From contig JADLBT010000350.1 of the NCBI GenBank assembly GCA_020847555.1, positions 1 through 19,591 on the forward strand: a stretch of 19,591 bases of DNA, given 5' to 3'. The notes under the pieces were generated by a model that was not told where the DNA came from, made no database searches, and saw only the letters and a list, made by a program, of their open reading frames with translations. Each line of letters opens with the position of its first letter. The first letter of the stretch is position 1. Shown piece by piece: positions 14,933 through 19,591 of the stretch. The position numbers and the translations under genes are program-made. This stretch comes from Gemmataceae bacterium. Lineage in GTDB: Bacteria > Planctomycetota > Planctomycetia > Gemmatales > Gemmataceae.

Positions 14933-15746
14933 GGTAATCTGTGCCCTCCGGGTGTACACGCTCCAGATGTATGTCGCACAGTGCCCAGGCGGATCTTCCG
15001 AGGAAGACGGCAATCGTACCTTCCCCGGGCCGGTCGGGCTCGGGGCCGGAAATCAAGGTCGCGGGTGGTAATTTCGCAGGTCGCCCCGGGTCAGGGCGCG
15101 AAGGACACGAGCCGGGTTGCCGCCTCACCTCGCCAGAACCGGCAGTCCTCGTGCAACGCCGGTTGCGGGCCGGAACCCACCAAACCGTGTTGCGGAGGAA
15201 CCTTCCAGAGTTTGTGCCATCCGGCCCGCGAATGGAAGGCGGAACCGGACTTCCTCAGAGAGAAATCGTCGCGGACGGGTGTCAGACTGCACACGCACCG
15301 CAGACTTTTCGGGGATGTCCTCCAGGTTGTCCTCGCTACGACCCTTGACATGGGTCCACTTTCCCCGTTCCTGCAGGTTTCACACGGCGCTCCCATCGCA
15401 GCCGCCGGGCGGCTCAATCCTGCCAGTAGTTCGTGCAAGCGATGTGCCATTGGTCCCACCGCTTCGCGCACCCACGCCTCACGAACGGTGGGCACTTCTT
15501 GCCCGCTCGGAGCACGAGCGCACCGGCCGCGAGATAATCGCCCATCCACGGGGGCAGGGCGCGGACCGACCCGCTCGCGGCCTTGCAAACGCAAGCCACT
15601 CGTCAATCGTTATTTGTGGCACCGGCAGGCTTCTCGACGGCATCGCGGCACGGCGATTGCTCTCTTCATGCAGCGACGAGTCTTAACCGACTGGTCATGA
15701 GTGCTCCCGGCGATCTGGGCGGCGCACGGGAGCACCAGAATGAAAC
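14933..15746. other. Gene-poor stretch upstream of the alpha-amylase gene
   Basis: About 800 bases hold no coding region I can support. Open frames exist on both strands (for example minus-strand 15414-15599 and 15091-15606) but show no domain, no ribosome-binding site and a composition dominated by Arg, Pro, Cys and Trp. The amylase promoter must lie at its left end, but no clear -35/-10 pair was recognised. A hairpin lies at 15701-15735. The segment may contain decayed coding sequence or a non-coding RNA. Confidence 0.5.
15701..15735. other. 9-bp stem-loop next to the glycoside hydrolase terminator
   Basis: GTGCTCCCG (15701-15709) pairs perfectly with CGGGAGCAC (15727-15735) around a 17-base loop. 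It lies 11 bases from the strong terminator hairpin at 15747-15780, so the two form a tandem hairpin pair. Its role is unknown; it may be a backup terminator or part of a structured transcript. Confidence 0.55.
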
Positions 15747-15780
15747 GACCCCGGTGTTCAGCTTGCTGAACACCGGGGTC
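15747..15780 (-). terminator. Strong hairpin terminator after the glycoside hydrolase gene
   Basis: A perfect 16-bp stem, GACCCCGGTGTTCAGC (15747-15762) with its complement at 15765-15780, closes over only two unpaired bases. It lies 38 bases beyond the stop of the minus-strand glycoside hydrolase gene. The sequence leaving the stem on the minus strand is GTTTCATTC, and on the plus strand TTCTTATG, so both tails are only moderately T-rich. It probably ends the minus-strand transcript and may work in both directions. Confidence 0.75.
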
Positions 15781-15818
15781 TTCTTATGCGCGTGCCACAT
15801 CCCGACGTCAATAGATCG

Positions 15819-17045
15819 CTACGGACGGCACACCCTGTCTGATTCAAAATCCGGCAGCGGATGTCTGGTTTGTCTTTCCCCCTCTCCCCTGGTGGGAGAG
15901 AGGAGCAGGGGAGTGCGGGGGGAGAAAGCCCCGACAGAGCGCGGCGTCTTGTCCTTCTCCCGAGCGGCCGCGGTGTACTTGCGGAACAGCTTCGCCTCCT
16001 CCTCGCTGTAGACCGCGCCGTCCGGCCGCAGCAGGTCGTGGAACCAGACCTTCGGCTCGGGCGAGCCGGGCTTGGAGCCCCACGGGTAGATCGTCTGCGT
16101 CTTGCCGGACACCAGGCCCCAGTTGTAGCAGCCGACGCGCTCCTTGAAGAACACCGGCAGGTTCGCGGCCACGGTGCTGTCGCGCGTGCGGGCCATCCAC
16201 TCGGTGCAGATGACCGGCCGGCCGTGCTGCTTCAGCTCCCCGATCAGCCGCGCCAGATCCCTGGCGTTGCCGTAGTGGTGGAACGAGGTCACGTCGCTGG
16301 CGGCCAGCTGATAATCGTTCAGCTGCTGAAACGCCTTGTCATAGCGCCACAGGCCGACGGTTAGCGGTTGCTCCGGATTGACCTTGCGCGCCCAGGCGAA
16401 GGTCTGTTTCAGCAGCGGCAGCGACCTGTTGATCTGCTTCTCGTTGCCCGGCTCGTTGTACAGATCCCACGCCAGGACGCGCCGGTCCTTGCCGAACGTG
16501 GTAAGCACATCGGTGACGTATTTCTCCAGCCGCCCCCACGCGGCCGGGTCGTTGACAACCTTCGGCCCCGGGCTGCGCATCCACCCGGAGTTGTGGACGC
16601 CGGGCCGCGGGGCCGGCTGCTTGCCGAGTTTTGGCTCGGGGTTCCAGACGTCGTCGAAGAATACCACCATCGGCCGGATCTGGTGCCGGTCGGCACTGGC
16701 GAGGAACTTCTCCAGCCGCTCCTTGAACCCCTTCGGGTCGGCGTCCCAGGCGAGGTCGTGCAGGAAGACGCGGACCGTGTTGAAGCCGAACTGCTCGGCG
16801 GCCCACTTCAGCTCGCGGTCGATGGTGACCGGGTCGAACGTGTCGGCCTGCCACATCTCGAGCTGGTTGACGGCCGTGCTCGGGATGAAGTTGCAGCCGA
16901 CGAGCCACGGCTGCTGCGCATACCATGCCTTGGCGCGCTTCGCGGTCCAGCGCCCGGCGTCGGCCTTCGGCTGGCCGGCCGGGGTGGTGCCCGGGCCGAG
17001 CAGAAGGAGTGCGGCCAGCACACTGCCAATCAGGGTGGTTTTCAT
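15819..17045 (-). CDS. Exported GH5-like glycoside hydrolase (cellulase/mannanase-type) with repeat-derived C-terminus
   Basis: The 408-residue product begins with a Sec signal peptide (MKTTLIGSVLAALLLLGPG, likely cut near residue 24), so it is exported. The catalytic barrel has VGCNFIPSTAVNQLEMWQ (49-66), FGFNTVRVFLHDLAWD (86-101), and AWDLYNEPGN (192-201) with Glu198 as acid/base. It continues with SFHHYG (254-259) and ICTEWMAR (279-286), where Glu282 is the likely nucleophile. This is a clan GH-A arrangement, nearest to GH5-like proteins; the actual substrate, perhaps a beta-mannan or beta-glucan, is not determined. The barrel ends near residue 363. Residues about 374-392 (FSPRTPLLLSPTRGEGERQ) are encoded by the family B repeat. 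ATG 17045 has GGAGAGGA upstream. It lies downstream of ggt on the same strand, 232 bases away. Confidence 0.88.
   Translation of the reverse strand: MKTTLIGSVLAALLLLGPGTTPAGQPKADAGRWTAKRAKAWYAQQPWLVGCNFIPSTAVNQLEMWQADTFDPVTIDRELKWAAEQFGFNTVRVFLHDLAWDADPKGFKERLEKFLASADRHQIRPMVVFFDDVWNPEPKLGKQPAPRPGVHNSGWMRSPGPKVVNDPAAWGRLEKYVTDVLTTFGKDRRVLAWDLYNEPGNEKQINRSLPLLKQTFAWARKVNPEQPLTVGLWRYDKAFQQLNDYQLAASDVTSFHHYGNARDLARLIGELKQHGRPVICTEWMARTRDSTVAANLPVFFKERVGCYNWGLVSGKTQTIYPWGSKPGSPEPKVWFHDLLRPDGAVYSEEEAKLFRKYTAAAREKDKTPRSVGAFSPRTPLLLSPTRGEGERQTRHPLPDFESDRVCRP
15874..15928. repeat. Repeat family B copy inside the 3' end of the glycoside hydrolase gene
   Basis: The core CTCTCCC (15882-15888) pairs with GGGAGAG (15894-15900), with imperfect pairing outward from CTTTCCCCC to GGGGGAGAAAG. 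Read on the minus strand it shares CTCTCCCACCAGGGGAGAGG and flanking GC-rich blocks with the element at 2313-2365. It lies in frame within the last 35 codons of the hydrolase gene. Confidence 0.8.
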
Positions 17046-17170
17046 GGAAGTCCTCTCCAGAATCAGTCAGAGAGCGCTGCTCTCCTATCGAAGTGCCGTG
17101 GCTGTTCTTCCTGCCGCTGGCAACTTGGCGGGCAGTCGTCCGTACGGTCCTCTCCCTGGTTCTCCGTGAA

Positions 17171-17197
17171 GCGGTTCAACCGCTGGTTTCAGCGGTT
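17171..17197. other. Nested hairpins between ggt and the glycoside hydrolase gene
   Basis: AACCGCTG (17178-17185) pairs with CAGCGGTT (17190-17197) over a GTTT loop, and an alternative GCGGTT/AACCGC pairing overlaps it (17171-17183). It lies about 80 bases beyond the ggt stop. On the minus strand no thymine tract follows, so termination of ggt here is possible but weakly supported. Confidence 0.35.
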
Positions 17198-17277
17198 TTG
17201 AGGTAAGGAACCAACCCGACCACTCGGGTGTACCAGCGTTCGTGGATGTCCACGTCGTTGCTGCCGGTCTCCTCCGG

Positions 17278-19005
17278 TCAGTACCCCACCGCGCAGCCGT
17301 CGTTGCGGTACTCCGTCCCGCCGTGCAGCATGTTCGTCTTCGGGTTGATCAGGATGCCCTGATACCCGCCGCCGTTGCGCAGCACCGTGCAGACGTTGTG
17401 CCCGCGCCGCGTCAGCTCGTACAGGACGCCCGGCGGCAGGCCGCGCTCCGCCTTCGTCTGGCCGCCGTCCTTGCTTGCCGCCGCGCCCGTCGGCTTCGCG
17501 CAGCCGAGGTGCTCGACGCGCGGCGCCTCGCCCGCCTCCTGCACGTTCATCCCGAAGTCGATCAGGTTGAGCAGCACCTGCACCTGTCCCTGCGGCTGCA
17601 TGTCGCCGCCCATCACGCCGAACGTGAACCACGGCCGACCGTTCAGCGTCACCATCCCCGGAATGATCGTGTGGAACGGCCGCCGGTGCGGTTTCAGGCA
17701 GTTCAGGTGTTCCTCGTCCAGCGCGAACAGCGCGCCGCGGTTCTGCAGCGGGAACCCCAGCCGCCCCGGCACCATCATCGACCCGAACCCGAAGTAGTTG
17801 CTCTGGATCAGCGACACGCAGTTGCGGTCCCTGTCCACCACCGTCAGGTACACCGTGTCGCCGCGCTCCAGCTTCGGGTCGCCCGGCGGCACGTTCTTCC
17901 GGGCTTTCGCCGGGTCGATGAGCTTGCGGCGCTTCTCGGCGTAGGGCTTCGAGATCAGCTCGGCGACCGGCAGCTTCGCGAAATCGGGATCGGCGTAGAA
18001 CTTCGCCCGGTCGGCGTAAGCGAGCTTCTTCGCCTCGATCAGCAGGTGCCAGTAGTCGGCGGACGTCGGCCCCAGCTTCTTGAGGTCGTAGCCTTCGAGG
18101 ATGTTCAGCATCTGCAGCACGGCGATGCCCTGCCCCGGCGGCGGCAGCTCCCACACCTCGTAGCCGCGATAGGTCGTGCTGGCCGGGTCCACCCACGTCG
18201 AGGTGTGGTCGGCGAAGTCCTTCAGCGCGAACAGCCCGCCGTTCTTCTCGGAGAAGGCGACGATCTCCTCGGCGATGCGCCCGCGATAGAAGGCGTCGCG
18301 CCCGCCCCTGGCAATCGCGCGGTAGCTGCGCGCCAGGTCCGGGTTCCTGAACACCTCGCCGGCGCGCGGCGCCCTGCCGCCGGGCAGGAAGGCGTGGACC
18401 GAGTCCGGGTAGGGCTTCAGCTTCGGCTCGGCCTCGCGCCACCTCTCGGCGATCACCTCGCTGACCGGGAACCCGCCCTCGGCGTAGTCGATGCTCGGCC
18501 GCAGCAGCGTCTCCAGCGGCAGCGTACCGAAGCGCTTGCGCAGCTCCTCCCACCCGTCCACGCAGCCGGGCACCGACCACGGCAGCGGCCCCGCCTCGGG
18601 GATCTCCTTCAGCTTCTTCTGGGCGAAGTACTCGCACGAGATCTTGTAGGGCGAGCGGCCGCAGGCGTTGAGGCCGTAGAGCTTCTGCGTCTTGCTGTCC
18701 CAGACGAGCGCGAACAGATCGCCGCCGATCCCGCACGACATCGGCTCGACGACGCCGAGCGTCGCGTTGACGGCGATGGCCGCGTCGATGGCGTTGCCCC
18801 CCTTGCGGAGGATGTCGAGGCCGACCTGGGCGGCGAGTGGGTGGCTGGTCGCGACGATCGCGTTCGGCGCCATGACGACCGACCGGCCCGATTGATACGG
18901 AGCCGGGGTGAGGCGCACGCCGGGCGGCCGGTCGGCGGGAACGCGAGCGGCGAACAGCAGCGTCAGGCCCAGCGCCAGGGCGAGCAGGGGGCAGAGCTTC
19001 CACAT
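17278..19005 (-). CDS. ggt: Gamma-glutamyltransferase (glutathione hydrolase)
   Basis: GGT is an exported N-terminal-nucleophile hydrolase that cleaves gamma-glutamyl bonds of glutathione and related compounds. The precursor cuts itself into large and small subunits. The 575-residue product has a signal peptide (MWKLCPLLALALGLTLLFAA). The large subunit shows MVATSHPLAAQ-type sequence at 51-60, GGNAIDAAIAVNATLGVVEP (69-88), SCGIGGDLFALVWD (90-103) and PPPGQGIAVLQMLNILEGYD (288-307). The predicted cleavage site is before Thr384 in GDTVYLTVVDRDRN, which would be the small subunit's catalytic Thr. VPGRLGFPLQNRG and MGGDMQPQGQVQVLLNLIDFG follow as expected. ATG 19005 has GAGG 8 bases upstream. It is divergent from the small exported protein at 19146. 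Confidence 0.95.
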   Translation of the reverse strand: MWKLCPLLALALGLTLLFAARVPADRPPGVRLTPAPYQSGRSVVMAPNAIVATSHPLAAQVGLDILRKGGNAIDAAIAVNATLGVVEPMSCGIGGDLFALVWDSKTQKLYGLNACGRSPYKISCEYFAQKKLKEIPEAGPLPWSVPGCVDGWEELRKRFGTLPLETLLRPSIDYAEGGFPVSEVIAERWREAEPKLKPYPDSVHAFLPGGRAPRAGEVFRNPDLARSYRAIARGGRDAFYRGRIAEEIVAFSEKNGGLFALKDFADHTSTWVDPASTTYRGYEVWELPPPGQGIAVLQMLNILEGYDLKKLGPTSADYWHLLIEAKKLAYADRAKFYADPDFAKLPVAELISKPYAEKRRKLIDPAKARKNVPPGDPKLERGDTVYLTVVDRDRNCVSLIQSNYFGFGSMMVPGRLGFPLQNRGALFALDEEHLNCLKPHRRPFHTIIPGMVTLNGRPWFTFGVMGGDMQPQGQVQVLLNLIDFGMNVQEAGEAPRVEHLGCAKPTGAAASKDGGQTKAERGLPPGVLYELTRRGHNVCTVLRNGGGYQGILINPKTNMLHGGTEYRNDGCAVGY

Positions 19006-19145
19006 GGGGACGGCCTCGCGATACAGAGGTGGGAACGACGTCTCGCCGGTAGTCTTAGCGACCGCCGCGCCGGCTGGCGAGCGGCCCCGCGAAATCGCTT
19101 CAAGCGCCCTCTCCGGTGCAGCCGATACAGTCGGAGGAGGTTGCC

Positions 19146-19448
19146 ATGACGCGAATTGTTCCGCTACTGGTCTTGCTGATTGCCCCGGTTGGCTGCGTGC
19201 GGCAGTTCACCGAGCGCCTCGACCGCGGTAACCAGCATCTGGAGTTCATCCGCGGCGAACTGGCGACCGGCAACGCGCGGCTGACGGAGTCGGCGGTGCA
19301 GCTGCGCCGGATGGAGCAGCACATGGAGGACATCAAGCTCAAGATGGCGACAATGGAGCGCTTCATGAAGCGCTTCGGCGCCGGCGGGGTGGATGCGGGT
19401 ACGGAGGTGCTCGCCGAGCCGGCCCCGGCGCCGGCGGCCCTTCGGTGA
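19146..19448 (+). CDS. Small exported coiled-coil protein, possible lipoprotein
   Basis: The 100-residue product has a short hydrophobic leader (MTRIVPLLVLLIAPVGC), with Cys17 in a lipobox-like position. Pro at -3 is unusual for a lipobox, so lipidation is uncertain. Residues about 18-76 are highly charged with heptad-like spacing (for example LEFIRGELATGNARLTESAV and EDIKLKMATMERFMKRF), suggesting a coiled coil, and the last 20 residues are Ala/Pro-rich. The ATG at 19146 is preferred because GGAGGAGG lies 6-7 bases upstream. I do not recognise the family. The exported protein gene at 19498 follows after 49 bases, so the two may form an operon acting at the cell envelope. Confidence 0.75.
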   Translation: MTRIVPLLVLLIAPVGCVRQFTERLDRGNQHLEFIRGELATGNARLTESAVQLRRMEQHMEDIKLKMATMERFMKRFGAGGVDAGTEVLAEPAPAPAALR

Positions 19449-19497
19449 GACGTGGGGAGAGGTTTTCGCGTCACGGCAGTTCAGGAAGGGCGGGCAC

Positions 19498-19591
19498 ATG
19501 GAGTTCTGGGGGAGACGCACGCTCCGGGCGGTCCTGCCGGCGGTGCTGTTGATCGCACCCGGTCCGACGGTGCTGGCATCTCCCCCCGATG
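19498..19591 (+). CDS. N-terminus of an exported protein, cut by the window edge
   Basis: An ATG at 19498 with AGGAAGG about 9 bases upstream opens a frame to the end of the window. Only 31 residues are visible. They form a signal peptide: MEFWGRRTLRA, then the hydrophobic VLPAVLLIAPGPTVLA, with a likely cleavage after LA before SPPD. The mature domain is outside the window, so no function can be given. It follows the small coiled-coil protein gene by 49 bases. Confidence 0.65.
   Translation, partial: MEFWGRRTLRAVLPAVLLIAPGPTVLASPPD

Noticed and set aside
15414..15599. A 61-codon minus-strand frame ending in a Trp/Cys-rich peptide (DQWHIACTNYWQD)
   Set aside because: It has no ribosome-binding site and no recognisable domain, and lies in a stretch where long chance frames are common. 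It could be a decayed fragment, but nothing supports a gene.
15660..15740. A tRNA-like stretch (GAGTCTTAACCGACTGGTC resembling a tRNA-Lys anticodon region, and a segment ending CACCA)
   Set aside because: The anticodon stem does not pair properly, there is no D-loop or T-loop consensus at the right distance, and the CACCA belongs to a 9-bp hairpin.
1..19591. CRISPR array, integrase, complete insertion sequence or prophage genes
   Set aside because: No regularly spaced direct repeats and no transposase, integrase or phage structural motifs were seen in any plausible reading frame.

Overview
The window is GC-rich, densely coded bacterial chromosome. It looks like a planctomycete, most likely of the Gemmata type. 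Supporting this are the mix of Sec-exported hydrolases, an alkaline-phosphatase/sulfatase superfamily cluster, a BlaI/M56 regulator pair, a DUF6798-like membrane protein, and GC-rich palindromic repeats between genes. The assignment is an inference from gene style; there is no rRNA or other marker gene in the window.

Layout, left to right. (1) 1-1801: gcvT and gcvH of the glycine cleavage system on the minus strand, with copies of one inverted-repeat family on both sides. (2) 1966-2274: a small ABM-fold monooxygenase on the plus strand, convergent with the next block across a 24-bp perfect palindrome. (3) 6290-2402, minus strand: a DUF6798-like polytopic membrane protein, then blaI and an M56 (BlaR1-type) membrane metallopeptidase. 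A palindromic operator candidate overlaps the stop codon of the membrane protein gene. (4) 6461-7042: an inorganic pyrophosphatase on the plus strand. (5) 12674-7087, minus strand: a probable four-gene operon. It has a 79-residue single-span membrane protein, two alkaline-phosphatase-superfamily phosphodiesterase-like proteins joined by an ATGA overlap, and a five-span membrane sulfatase-like protein with Thr at the usual formylglycine position. (6) 14932-12797, minus strand: a plant-type alpha-amylase and cutC. (7) 14933-15746: a stretch with no supportable gene. (8) 19005-15819, minus strand: gamma-glutamyltransferase and an exported GH5-like glycoside hydrolase, followed by a strong hairpin terminator. 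(9) 19146 to the end, plus strand: a small coiled-coil exported protein and the start of another exported protein.

Most genes are housekeeping or catabolic. The most unusual parts are the alkaline-phosphatase-superfamily operon, the low-complexity tail that replaces the usual BlaR1 sensor, and a dispersed palindrome that supplies the C-terminus of the glycoside hydrolase. No CRISPR array, complete transposon, tRNA or rRNA was found.
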